A stretch of 26,462 nucleotides of DNA, from assembly GCA_035263705.1 (NCBI GenBank), contig DATFRA010000142.1, positions 1 to 26,462 of the forward strand, given 5' to 3'. This DNA comes from DASZHJ01 sp035263705. Its GTDB lineage: Bacteria > Pseudomonadota > Alphaproteobacteria > ATCC43930 > CGMCC-115725. Under the pieces are notes generated by a model. It saw only the letters and a program-made list of their open reading frames with translations. It was not told the origin of the DNA and ran no database searches. A program made the position numbers and the translations under genes. Positions 15,573 to 25,743 of this stretch are shown one piece after another; position 1 is the stretch's first letter; each line of letters opens with the position of its first letter.

Positions 15573-16423
15573 GCGGCGCTCGCCCGCTGCTCTCGTCGAA
15601 GCACCTCGCCCGCGAGATGCACATAGGCCTGCGCGCCGGGACAGCGAAAGTCGTAGAGCAGCACCGGCTTGCCGTGCGAGGGCGCTTCCGAGACCCGGAC
15701 GTTCCGGGGGATCACGGTGTCGTAGACCTTGGCGCCGAGATAGCCGCGCACGTCCGCCGCCACGAGGTCGCTGAGGTTGTTCCGCTTGTCGAACATGGTG
15801 AGGACGATGCCTTGGATCTCGAGAGCGGGATTGAGGTGGCGCTTGACGCGCTCGATGGTGCGGATCAGGTGGCTCAGCCCCTCGAGCGCGTAGAACTCGC
15901 ATTGCAGCGGCACCAGCACCGCATTCGCCGCCACCAGCGCGTTGAGGGTGAGGAGCCCGAGCGAGGGCGGGCAATCGATGAGCACGTAGTCATAATCGAG
16001 CGAGGCTGCCGAGAGCGCATCGCGGAGCCGGAACTCGCGGCGCTCCATCTCCACGAGTTCAACCTCGGCGCCAGTCAGATCGACGGACGCGGGGATCATG
16101 AACAAATCAGGAACAAGCGTGGGCACCGTGGCCTCGGCCAGAGGCCGGTCGCCGCGGAGCACATCGTAGCTCGTGACCGCGCGCGCCTGGCGCGGGATGC
16201 CAAGGCCCGTGCTGGCATTGCCCTGCGGATCGAAATCGAGCACGAGGACACGCTTGTGGACGGCCGCGAGGGCGGTCGCGAGGTTGATCGCGGTCGTGGT
16301 CTTGCCGACACCGCCCTTCTGGTTGGCGATGGCAAGAATTCTCGGATGACGGGGCTCCGGTGGGGCGAGTTCGGCCGGCTCAGCCGCTGGAATTTCCTGA
16401 GGGAGGTCGTCAGTGGGCGGCAC
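15569..16423 (-). CDS. parA: Chromosome-partitioning ATPase ParA
   Basis: A 284-residue ParA/Soj-type ATPase. The deviant Walker A motif is KGGVGKTT at 36-43, with the signature lysine at its start. LDFDPQGNAST at 62-72 and the Walker B-like DYVLIDCPPSLGLLTLNAL at about 140 complete the site. A proline-rich lead of about 25 residues precedes the core. ParA forms gradients on DNA and moves ParB-parS complexes. The start is GTG at 16423, 14 bases inside the rsmG end. The 4-base overlap with parB implies a coupled pair. Confidence 0.97.
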   Translation of the reverse strand: MPPTDDLPQEIPAAEPAELAPPEPRHPRILAIANQKGGVGKTTTAINLATALAAVHKRVLVLDFDPQGNASTGLGIPRQARAVTSYDVLRGDRPLAEATVPTLVPDLFMIPASVDLTGAEVELVEMERREFRLRDALSAASLDYDYVLIDCPPSLGLLTLNALVAANAVLVPLQCEFYALEGLSHLIRTIERVKRHLNPALEIQGIVLTMFDKRNNLSDLVAADVRGYLGAKVYDTVIPRNVRVSEAPSHGKPVLLYDFRCPGAQAYVHLAGEVLRREQRASAA

Positions 16424-17033
16424 GCAGCCCCTCCACTCTCAATATATGGCCGGTCGGGTCCGCCAAACTGGCCAGGATTTGTGTTTGCATTATCCATTTC
16501 TGCTGCGCCGCGGTCAATTCATCGCGCAGACCCCGCCCCTTCAGGAAGAGGCAAACCGTGGTTTCGGTCTGAAATGGCGCACTCCGCTCCAGAAGCCCCG
16601 CCACGGGCGCCACCGCACGAGCGGTAACGACGTCCACGGGGAATGGCGTCACTGATTCGATGCGGGTGGCGTGAACCGCGACGGGCGTGGCCGTTACCCG
16701 CGCCGCCTCGCGCAGGAAGGCCGCCTTCCGCTGGTCCGCCTCGATCAGGTGCACCTCAGGCACACCGAGAATGCCGAGGATCAATCCCGGCAGCCCCGCC
16801 CCGCTCCCGAGATCGACCAGAATCCGCTGCGAGCGATCGACATGCTTGATCAGCTGCCCGCAATCCAGGATGTGCCGGCGCCAGACGTCTGCGAGCGTCG
16901 CCGAGCCGACCAGATTGATCCGCCGATTCCAGCTCGTGAGCAGGTCGACGTAGGCTCGCAGGCGCTCGAGCGTTTCACGTGAAACGTTGAGGGTCTCGGC
17001 AAAGGTTTCCGGAGTTAGGGGTGGGCTCGACAT
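16410..17033 (-). CDS. rsmG: 16S rRNA G527 methyltransferase RsmG
   Basis: A 207-residue protein. The SAM motif I is VDLGSGAGLPGL at 73-84, followed by HLIEADQRKAAFLREAAR and the ARAVAPVAGLLE segment typical of GidB. It methylates N7 of G527 in 16S rRNA. Codons 16-21 (NVSRET) coincide with a perfect parS palindrome, so the coding sequence is also a ParB binding site. The likely ribosome site, GAAGGA, comes from the end of repeat copy D. The gene lies in the mnmG-rsmG-parA-parB order usual for bacteria. Confidence 0.96.
   Translation of the reverse strand: MSSPPLTPETFAETLNVSRETLERLRAYVDLLTSWNRRINLVGSATLADVWRRHILDCGQLIKHVDRSQRILVDLGSGAGLPGLILGILGVPEVHLIEADQRKAAFLREAARVTATPVAVHATRIESVTPFPVDVVTARAVAPVAGLLERSAPFQTETTVCLFLKGRGLRDELTAAQQKWIMQTQILASLADPTGHILRVEGLRAAH
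16971..16986. promoter_or_regulatory. parS site 1, inside rsmG
   Basis: CGTTTCACGTGAAACG is a perfect 16-base palindrome. Its core, GTTTCACGTGAAAC, is the conserved ParB recognition sequence. It lies within the coding part of rsmG, in the same operon as parA and parB. Confidence 0.95.
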
Positions 17034-17034
17034 C

Positions 17035-17154
17035 TTGCGTCCTTCGACTCGCCTGCTGACGCAGGCGGCTCAGGATGAGGCCCTATGGGAATTGCGGAAA
17101 GATTTTCCTTCATCCTGAGCCGCGATGCGCAGCATCGCGAGTCGAAGGACGCAC
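17035..17154. repeat. Bipartite palindromic repeat, copy D
   Basis: Unit one begins TTGCGTCCTTCGA, has arms CGCCTGC and GCAGGCG and ends CTCAGGATGAGG (17069-17080). Unit two begins TCATCCTGAG, has arms CGCGATGC and GCATCGCG and ends GTCGAAGGACGCAC. It is placed inside the operon, between mnmG and rsmG, and abuts the rsmG start codon. It should form stem-loops in the mnmG-rsmG message. Confidence 0.85.
17040..17045 (-). promoter_or_regulatory. Repeat-derived ribosome binding site of rsmG
   Basis: On the minus strand GAAGGA lies 6 bases upstream of the rsmG ATG (17033), an ideal Shine-Dalgarno spacing. These bases are the outer end of repeat copy D. Confidence 0.7.
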
Positions 17155-17169
17155 GGGCCCATCCCCTGT

Positions 17170-19035
17170 CTATGCCGCGCTCCGGCTCTCCCGGCGGCGG
17201 ACATGCTTCAGGAGTGCGACCAAGGCAGCCGGCGTCACCCCGGAGATTCTGGCGGCGGCACCGAGCGTCGAAGGCTTGGTCTCCTGCAGCTTCGACCGGA
17301 TCTCCGCCGAGAGGCTGCCGACGGTGGCATAATCGAGGTCGAACGGCAGCGCGAGCGCCTCGTCCTTCCGGAAGGCGCGGATATCCGCCTCCTGGCGCTC
17401 GAGATAGCCGGCGTAGCGGGCATCGATCTCCAGCTGCTCGCCGATATCCCGTGAAATCCCCTTGAGTTCCGGCCAGACCGCGGTCAGCCGCTTGAGATCG
17501 ACACCGGGATAGGCCAGAAGTTCGGCCGCCGTCCGCGGGACACCGTCGGCGTTGACGGGAATGCCGCGCTCGCGCAGCGCGGTCGGGCTCAGTGCGAGAT
17601 CCCGGACGACTGCGCGGGCAGCCGTCAGAGCCTCGGCCTTGGCGGCAAAGGCCGTTGCCCGCTCGCGGCCGACACAGCCGATCCGCATTCCCGTGGGCGT
17701 CAGACGCTGATCCGCGTTGTCGGCGCGCAACACCAAGCGGTACTCCGCCCGCGAGGTGAACATCCGGTAGGGCTCGCTGGTGCCGCGGGTGACGAGGTCG
17801 TCGATCAGCACGCCGATGTAGGAGCTCGCGCGGTCGAAGGCGATCCCCTCCTCGCCGCCGGCCGACAGGCCAGCATTGAGTCCCGCGACCAAGCCCTGGG
17901 CCGCGGCTTCCTCATAGCCCGTCGTCCCGTTGATCTGGCCGGCGAAATAGAGACCGGGGACCCGCCTGGTCTCGAGGGTCGGATGGAGCTCGCGCGGGTC
18001 GACAAAGTCGTATTCGATGGCATAGCCCGGCCGGATCATGCGGGCGTGCTCGAGGCCGGGGATGCTGGCCACCAATGCCGCCTGTACGTCCCGCGGCAGC
18101 GATGTCGAGATTCCGTTGGGATAGACGGTCGTATCGTCGAGGCCCTCGGGCTCCAGGAAGATCTGGTGCCGCTCGCGGGCCGCGAAGCGCACCACCTTGT
18201 CCTCGATCGACGGACAATAGCGGGGACCCACCCCCTCGATCTGGCCCGAATAGAGCGGCGCCCGATGCAGGTTCGCCCGGATCAGCGCGTGGGCGGCCGG
18301 CGTGGTTTCGGTGATGTGGCAGGGCACCTGCCGCTGAGTGATTTCCCGTGTCAGAAACGAGAAGGGCTGGGGCGGCTCGTCGCCGAGCTGGCGCTCGAGG
18401 CCAGCCCAATCGATGGTGGTGCCATCGAGCCGCGGTGGCGTGCCCGTCTTCAGCCGCCCGAGCCGGAACCCGAGCCGCCCCAGGGTCGCCGACAGGCCCA
18501 AGGACGGCGCCTCGCCGACGCGCCCCGCCGGGATCTTCTCCTCGCCGATGTGGATCAGCCCCCGCAAGAAGGTGCCGGTGGTCAGGATGACCCGGCCGGC
18601 GCTGAGATTTTCGCCGCTTGCCGTCAGAACGCCCGTGACCCGCCCCTCGGAATCGAAGGTCAGGTCTTCCGCGGCGGCCTCGACGATCGCCAGGTTTTCC
18701 TGGTCGGCGAGGATCGCCTGCATGGCCCGGCGGTAGAGCTTCCGGTCCGCCTGCGCACGAGGGCCGCGGACCGCCGGTCCCTTGCTCCGGTTCAGCACCC
18801 GGAACTGGATGCCGGCCCGGTCGGTCGCCCGGCCCATGATGCCATCGAGGGCGTCGATCTCGCGGACGAGGTGGCCCTTGGCGAGGCCGCCGATCGCGGG
18901 ATTGCAGGACATCTCGCCGATCGTGGTTCGTCGATGCGTGAGCAGCAGGGTGCGGGCGCCCAGGCGCGCCGATGCGGCCGCCGCCTCGCAGCCGGCGTGG
19001 CCGCCGCCGATCACAATGACATCGTATACCGCCAT
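17170..19035 (-). CDS. mnmG: tRNA uridine-5-carboxymethylaminomethyl modification enzyme MnmG
   Basis: A 621-residue flavoprotein. The FAD motif is VIVIGGGHAGCEAA at 6-19, followed by the conserved MSCNPAIGGLAKGHLVREIDALDG. The middle contains GTPPRLDGTTIDW and the YCPSIEDKVVRF signature, then PGYAIEYDFVDP and GLYFAGQINGTTGYEEAAAQG. The C-terminal helical part interacts with MnmE. With MnmE it makes the cmnm5 group at U34 of certain tRNAs. The ATG at 19035 gives the standard N-terminus. It is the first gene of the rsmG-parA-parB operon, with a parS 38 bases upstream. Confidence 0.98.
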   Translation of the reverse strand: MAVYDVIVIGGGHAGCEAAAASARLGARTLLLTHRRTTIGEMSCNPAIGGLAKGHLVREIDALDGIMGRATDRAGIQFRVLNRSKGPAVRGPRAQADRKLYRRAMQAILADQENLAIVEAAAEDLTFDSEGRVTGVLTASGENLSAGRVILTTGTFLRGLIHIGEEKIPAGRVGEAPSLGLSATLGRLGFRLGRLKTGTPPRLDGTTIDWAGLERQLGDEPPQPFSFLTREITQRQVPCHITETTPAAHALIRANLHRAPLYSGQIEGVGPRYCPSIEDKVVRFAARERHQIFLEPEGLDDTTVYPNGISTSLPRDVQAALVASIPGLEHARMIRPGYAIEYDFVDPRELHPTLETRRVPGLYFAGQINGTTGYEEAAAQGLVAGLNAGLSAGGEEGIAFDRASSYIGVLIDDLVTRGTSEPYRMFTSRAEYRLVLRADNADQRLTPTGMRIGCVGRERATAFAAKAEALTAARAVVRDLALSPTALRERGIPVNADGVPRTAAELLAYPGVDLKRLTAVWPELKGISRDIGEQLEIDARYAGYLERQEADIRAFRKDEALALPFDLDYATVGSLSAEIRSKLQETKPSTLGAAARISGVTPAALVALLKHVRRRESRSAA

Positions 19036-19073
19036 GATGGCGCGCACTCTATGGAGCGCGCCCAGCCGCTTCA

Positions 19074-19089
19074 AGTTTCACGTGAAACA
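19074..19089. promoter_or_regulatory. parS site 2, upstream of mnmG
   Basis: AGTTTCACGTGAAACA contains the full 14-base parS core, GTTTCACGTGAAAC. It lies in the gap between the divergent mnmG and MFS genes, about 2.1 kb from site 1. ParB bound here could also touch the mnmG promoter. Confidence 0.95.
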
Positions 19090-19160
19090 CGGCCTTGTTC
19101 GATGGCTGCCGCGCATCGGTGCGCGTTGACACCGCGTCCCCATCCGCCGATAAGCCGTGC

Positions 19161-20345
19161 ATGCCCACGTGGTGGACCCTGGCCTGGCCCGGCATCTGCG
19201 CCACCGTCACGGGAGTGGGCTTCGCGCGGTTCTCCTATACGGCGATCATTCCGTTCCTGGTCGGTGCCGGGCAAGTCACCGCGCCCGAGGCCGACTACCT
19301 CGGCGCCGCGAACCTGGCGGGATATTTCGTCGGTGCTCTCATCGCTCACCCATTGGCACTCCGAACCGGAAACACCATCGGGATTCGTGGTTCATTCGTG
19401 CTCACGGTGCTTGGGTTAGGCCTTTCGGCTATTCCCGGCGGTTTCTGGTGGTTGCTGCCATGGCGCTTCCTGGTCGGCGTCACCGGCGGTGTCCTCATGG
19501 TGCTGGCGCCGAGCTTCCTCCTTACAATGGTGCCTCCGGCGGTACGCGGGCGTTCCGGCGGGATAATCTATGCCGGTGTGGGGCTGGGCGCCGGATTGGG
19601 TAGCCTGATCGTGGCCCCCTTGGCGACGCTGTCTCCGGCTCTCGCGTGGTTGGGGCTCACCGCCGGTACCGGTCTCGCGCTGGCGATCTCATGGCGGCGG
19701 TGGCGCGGCGGCTTCGCGCCTGCCGCGTCGGCTCGGACTCACCCAGCGCGGGGCGCGGGCGTCCTCACCCTGCCCCTCTTCCTCGGCTGCCTCGCCTTCG
19801 CGGCCGATGGCGCCGGATTCATTCCACATTCGGTCTTCTGGGTGGATTTCGTCGCCCGCGAGCTCGGGCTCGGCACGAAGGTCGGCAGCTTGACCTGGTT
19901 GCTGTTCGGATTGGGCGCCGTGTTCGGCCCCTCGCTCGCCGGCGCGCTCGGCGACCGCATCGGTCTTGCACGCGCCTATGTCGTGGTGTTCGCGGTGAAG
20001 GCGATCGCGGTGGCGCTGCCGTGGCAGCTCGCGTCGGTCTCGGCGTTGGCGCTCTCGGCGCTCATCGTCGGCGCGCTCACGCCTGCGATCCCCGCGCTCT
20101 TCTCCGCGCGCATCACCGAGCTGGTGCCCGCGCGCGAGCAGTCGCGCGCCTGGGGCTGGGCCACCTTGTCCTTTGCGATCGCGCAGGCTGGCGGCGCCTA
20201 CGGCCTCTCCTTCGCCTACGAGCAGATCGGCCTCTACCGCCCGCTCTACCTCGTGGGCGCGCTCATCGAGGCGACCGGCGCGGCGTGCGCGCTGCTGGCG
20301 CTACTCCCGTTCGCGCAGCCACGCCCGCACCTCCGGCAGGAGTAG
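19161..20345 (+). CDS. YbfB/YjiJ family MFS transporter
   Basis: A 394-residue membrane protein with about twelve hydrophobic segments. The opening GICATVTGVGFARFSYTAIIPFLV and the following ADYLGAANLAGYFVGALIA are typical of the YbfB/YjiJ group. Later helices carry GRSGGIIYAGVGLGAGLGS and GLGAVFGPSLAGALGDR. Substrates of this family are mostly unknown. The ATG at 19161 has no strong Shine-Dalgarno, but the family begins at this point. The gene sits between mnmG and mnmE, which are often closer together in related genomes, and shares its upstream gap with parS site 2. Confidence 0.85.
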   Translation: MPTWWTLAWPGICATVTGVGFARFSYTAIIPFLVGAGQVTAPEADYLGAANLAGYFVGALIAHPLALRTGNTIGIRGSFVLTVLGLGLSAIPGGFWWLLPWRFLVGVTGGVLMVLAPSFLLTMVPPAVRGRSGGIIYAGVGLGAGLGSLIVAPLATLSPALAWLGLTAGTGLALAISWRRWRGGFAPAASARTHPARGAGVLTLPLFLGCLAFAADGAGFIPHSVFWVDFVARELGLGTKVGSLTWLLFGLGAVFGPSLAGALGDRIGLARAYVVVFAVKAIAVALPWQLASVSALALSALIVGALTPAIPALFSARITELVPAREQSRAWGWATLSFAIAQAGGAYGLSFAYEQIGLYRPLYLVGALIEATGAACALLALLPFAQPRPHLRQE

Positions 20346-20393
20346 CTCGCGTTTCCGCAGATCTTCGAACTCCGTCAAACCGGTATTAGGTAG

Positions 20394-20416
20394 CAACCGC
20401 CACAAAACGGTGGTTG
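20394..20416. terminator. Possible hairpin between convergent genes
   Basis: CAACCGCC (20394-20401) and GGTGGTTG (20409-20416) pair with one mismatch around ACAAAAC. It lies in the 123-base gap between the MFS gene and the convergent orphan gene. There is no T-run after it, so termination is only a guess. Confidence 0.3.
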
Positions 20417-20468
20417 AGGCCGAAATACAGGGGATCTGAGATGAATGACCCCGTGAAACCGGATGGCC

Positions 20469-21452
20469 CTAATCGGACTCGTTATGCTGATTAGTCCGAA
20501 AATATGTGGGTTTGCCTTGGCCGCCCCATACGAAGAAAAAACAGAAATTCGTTGTGTGCCGACCTTCCATGCCGTCGCGGTAAGTCACGTCACCGTAGAG
20601 GTACAACCGTCGCCCACCAGGCTTTTTAAGCTCGGCATATTCTGCGGCAGAAAAGTAAGCATCTGCGCAAACGACCATGAACGAATTAGCACGCGGATTG
20701 AGCGTCATACGGGTGGGATTTGGACTGTCCGGGAGAGCGAAATTGAAATTGGGTGGCAAGGGGAAGGGCAACTGCGCGCAGCGTGCTCGATAGATCACGT
20801 CATAAGCGGGGGTCAGCCCATCGTTCTGAATGTGAGGCTGACACTCAAAGTGACTGCCGGGCATATTGTCCTGTTCAATCGCCGCCCCCGGAACGATGCC
20901 GACGTAGGCCCGCATCTGCTTTTGCCAAAACTCACGCTGGTTCTTGGTCAACGTCGTGGCGTTAGTGACTTGCTGCGCGATTCCTTCTGCGACTTGTTCC
21001 ATCGCCGCGGCGGTTTTGGCGTTCTCACCAATCATCAGCTTCATGTCGGCAGTTTGGCCAGCGGCGATCTCGTCCATCTTGTGGATGGTGTCTTTCAAGC
21101 GACCGGCCTGAATCCAGAAGACCACAGCTTGTATGGCACCGATGAGAGCGATGAGCCCCGTGAGCCGCACCATCCATCGATCGGCAGACGATTTATTTTC
21201 TCGTTCCTCTTGGTCTTGGGCGGCTTCCTCTTGGGTCTTCGGGGTTGGGAGAACCTTGACCACAACCGGCGAATTTTCAGTGCCGCGCTGGTCGGGAGCG
21301 GCCTGCTGCTGAGTGGATTGGGCTGGGGTCTGTGGCTGGGCTGGTGGAGCGGTAGCCCTTGGCTGTGGTAACGGCGGCAATTGCCGTTGTTGGGCATTCA
21401 CTGTGCCGCCCAAGGCCATCACCAATACCGCGATAACGATTACCTGCCGCAT
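20469..21452 (-). CDS. Orphan secreted/membrane protein of unknown function
   Basis: A 327-residue protein I do not recognise by function. Residues 1-20 look like a signal peptide (cleavage after VNA). A proline- and glutamine-rich stretch runs to about 60, a charged segment to 92, one membrane helix at about 95-117 and a likely coiled coil at 118-180. The C-terminal domain starts with RAYVGI at 181-186 and contains a few aromatic beta-like strands. Similar proteins with an RAYVG-type domain occur in rhizobia, without a known role. The ATG at 21452 has GGGG 7 bases upstream. The base composition is clearly lower in GC than its neighbours, which suggests recent acquisition. It lies between mnmE and the YbfB-like MFS gene. 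Confidence 0.75.
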   Translation of the reverse strand: MRQVIVIAVLVMALGGTVNAQQRQLPPLPQPRATAPPAQPQTPAQSTQQQAAPDQRGTENSPVVVKVLPTPKTQEEAAQDQEERENKSSADRWMVRLTGLIALIGAIQAVVFWIQAGRLKDTIHKMDEIAAGQTADMKLMIGENAKTAAAMEQVAEGIAQQVTNATTLTKNQREFWQKQMRAYVGIVPGAAIEQDNMPGSHFECQPHIQNDGLTPAYDVIYRARCAQLPFPLPPNFNFALPDSPNPTRMTLNPRANSFMVVCADAYFSAAEYAELKKPGGRRLYLYGDVTYRDGMEGRHTTNFCFFFVWGGQGKPTYFRTNQHNESD

Positions 21453-21631
21453 AACCAGCCCCACACTGGTTGTGGCAATCTTACAGGTCTTCCAGCCTCA
21501 GACCATCGCGTTCTAGGGCGGCCAGCGTCGCCAGGAAGAAACGTAGCCGCGAACGTGCCTCGGCTCAGCTTGCTCGCTATTGAGGCTTCGGATCACACCC
21601 TAGACTCGGTGAGCGACGATCCAGCACGGCC

Positions 21632-22987
21632 TCACTTCCCGATGCAGAAATCTCGGAAGATGATGTCGAGGAGGTCTTCGACATCGACGCGGCCGGTGAT
21701 GCGGCCGAGCGCGCGGGCGGCGAGGCGGAGGTCTTCGGCGCCGAGCTCGGGAAGCGCGGCGGGGTCATAGCGGAGGAGCGCCGCAAGGCATTCCTCGAGG
21801 GCGGCGCGATGCCGCGCGCGGGTGATGAGCGGCGCGCCCGTCGCGTCGAAGCGGCGCGCGAGTTCGTCGGTCAGCCTAGCGAGCAACGCATCGAGGCCGG
21901 CGCCGGTCTTAACGGAGATCCGCAGCGCCGGCGCGGGACCGACGGCATCTGTCCAGGCCGCGGCCCTCTCGCTCGTCACGAGGTCGATCTTGTTGGCGAC
22001 CACGAGGGTGTCGCGATCGACGAGAGCGCGGAGCACCGGGCCCGCTTCGTCCGGCCGGGTTGCGTCCAACACCATGAGCTTGAGATCGGCTTCGGCCGCC
22101 CGGGCGCGCGCCCGGCGCACGCCCTCGGCCTCGATCGCGTCACCGGGGTCGCGAAGCCCCGCGGTGTCCGCGAGGATCGCCGGATACCCGCCGAGGTCGA
22201 GGTGCACCTCGATCACGTCCCGGGTGGTGCCGGCGGTGGCCGAGGTGATCGCGGCCTCGCGCCGCGCGAGCGCGTTCAGCAGGCTCGATTTCCCCGCGTT
22301 CGGCGGTCCCAGGATCGCCACGGAGAGCCCGTCCCGGAGCCGCTCGCCGCGGCGATTGTCCGCCAGGTGACGGGAGACCTCGCCTGCGAGCTCGCCTGCG
22401 GTGCGCACGACCTCCCGAGCGATGTTGCTGGGCAGGCCTTCATCCGGGAAATCGATCGCGGCCTCCAGGTGCGCCAGCCCCCGCAAGAGCCGCTCGCGCC
22501 AGCCCTCATAGAGATCGCGCAGCTCGCCCGACAGCTGCTTGAGGGCCTGACGCCGCTGGGCTGCGGTCTCGGCTGCGACGAGGTCTGCGACCGCCTCCGC
22601 TTCCGTGAGATCGAGCTTGCCATTCTCGAAGGCTCGACGGGTGAATTCGCCGGGCTCGGCCATACGCAATCCGGGCTGGCGCCCCAAAATCGCCAGCAGT
22701 GCGTCTATAACCGCTCTACTCCCGTGCACCTGAAGCTCCGTCATATCCTCGCCCGTGTAGCTGTGGGGCGCCGGAAAGATCGCAACGAGGCCGTCGTCGA
22801 CGAGCTCCCCGCTCTCGGGATCGCGGAACCGGGCACGCGTCAGGCGTCGGGCCGGTGGCTTCGGGGCACCCAGGGCCTCCACTGCCGCGAACGCGCGCGG
22901 ACCCGAGATCCGGATCACGGCGATCCCGGCCCGGCCCGGAGCCGTGGCGCAGGCGAAGATGGTGTCGGCGGGCGGCGGTGGGGCCAA
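21632..22987 (-). CDS. mnmE: tRNA modification GTPase MnmE
   Basis: A 451-residue protein in three parts: an N-terminal folate-binding domain (ADTIFACATAPGRAGIAVIRISGP), a helical domain and an inserted GTPase with the P-loop GPPNAGKSS at 227-235, TAGTTRD (251-257), DTAGLRD (274-280) and NKID. The C-terminus ends with the conserved FCIGK, whose Cys448 is required in the family. With MnmG it forms the U34 modification complex. The start is TTG at 22987; no ATG or GTG is available close to the conserved N-terminus and the ribosome site is weak, so initiation may be inefficient. It is divergent from the DUF255 gene by 91 bases. Confidence 0.96.
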   Translation of the reverse strand: MAPPPPADTIFACATAPGRAGIAVIRISGPRAFAAVEALGAPKPPARRLTRARFRDPESGELVDDGLVAIFPAPHSYTGEDMTELQVHGSRAVIDALLAILGRQPGLRMAEPGEFTRRAFENGKLDLTEAEAVADLVAAETAAQRRQALKQLSGELRDLYEGWRERLLRGLAHLEAAIDFPDEGLPSNIAREVVRTAGELAGEVSRHLADNRRGERLRDGLSVAILGPPNAGKSSLLNALARREAAITSATAGTTRDVIEVHLDLGGYPAILADTAGLRDPGDAIEAEGVRRARARAAEADLKLMVLDATRPDEAGPVLRALVDRDTLVVANKIDLVTSERAAAWTDAVGPAPALRISVKTGAGLDALLARLTDELARRFDATGAPLITRARHRAALEECLAALLRYDPAALPELGAEDLRLAARALGRITGRVDVEDLLDIIFRDFCIGK

Positions 22988-23078
22988 AGCGGGGCTCGCG
23001 GGACTGCGGCGCAGGAAACGGGTTGAGATGCGGGCACCGCGACCACACTATAACTCGCAACCGATCCCCAAGAGTCCG

Positions 23079-25127
<2,049 letters not shown>

Positions 25128-25216
25128 GGATCGTATTTCATCTTCTCCTCGTCCTGAGCGCGCTTGCGTGAGCGAGCGTGTCGAAGGACAAGGGGCAAGC
25201 GAGATTGGAGCGCGCG

Positions 25217-25675
25217 ATGCCTGAGATCACCGTCGTCGAGAACAGCCCCGTCGGACCGCTCACCATCGAGGAGCGAGACGGTGCGATCGTCGCCGTGCGC
25301 TGGAGAAAGGCGCGGCGCGAGAGCCCGACTCCGCTCCTCGAGGAGGCAGCGCGCCAAGTCCGCGCCTATCTGGCGCGCGAGCGCCGCGACTTCGATCTGC
25401 CACTGGCACCCGAGGGCTCCGCTTTCGAGCAGCAGGTCTGGACGGTCATGCAGCGCATCCCCTACGGCGAGACGCGGAGCTACGGCGAGATCGCCAAGGA
25501 GACCGGCGGCATGCCGCAGGACGTCGGCAGCGCCTGCGGCAGCAACCCGCTGCCGATCGTGATTCCCTGCCACCGCGTGCTCGCGGGCGGCGGCAAGCTC
25601 GGCGGCTATAGCGGCAAGGGCGGCCTCGAGACCAAGACGGCGCTGCTGGTGCTGGAGGGCCGGCTCCTCGTCTAA
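25217..25675 (+). CDS. ogt: Methylated-DNA-protein cysteine methyltransferase-like protein
   Basis: A 152-residue protein with the active-site motif PCHRV (Cys118) after GSNPLPIVI, and with TRSYGEIAKETG (86-97), the helix-turn-helix start. The N-terminal domain is short, as in single-domain Ogt proteins. Alkyl transfer from O6-alkylguanine to the cysteine is the family reaction. The residue that is the DNA-probing arginine finger in human AGT (Arg128) aligns here with Gln101 (MPQDVG where AARAVG-like is usual), so repair may be weak or altered. The ATG at 25217 has GGAG 6 bases upstream. A GTG at 25178 would start inside the repeat. Confidence 0.85.
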   Translation: MPEITVVENSPVGPLTIEERDGAIVAVRWRKARRESPTPLLEEAARQVRAYLARERRDFDLPLAPEGSAFEQQVWTVMQRIPYGETRSYGEIAKETGGMPQDVGSACGSNPLPIVIPCHRVLAGGGKLGGYSGKGGLETKTALLVLEGRLLV

Positions 25676-25743
25676 GGCGCTCGGGGTGACAAGCGCGCCG
25701 AGCCGGGACTAAGCTTGGCGCAAATCACAACGGGAGCAGCCCC

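Noticed and set aside
17983..19419. A 478-codon open frame on the plus strand opposite mnmG
   Set aside because: It is a shadow of mnmG, running through parS site 2 into the MFS gene in the wrong frame.
20463..21371. A 302-codon plus-strand frame opposite the orphan gene
   Set aside because: The minus-strand frame has a signal peptide, a membrane helix, a coiled coil and a ribosome site; the plus-strand frame has no comparable features.
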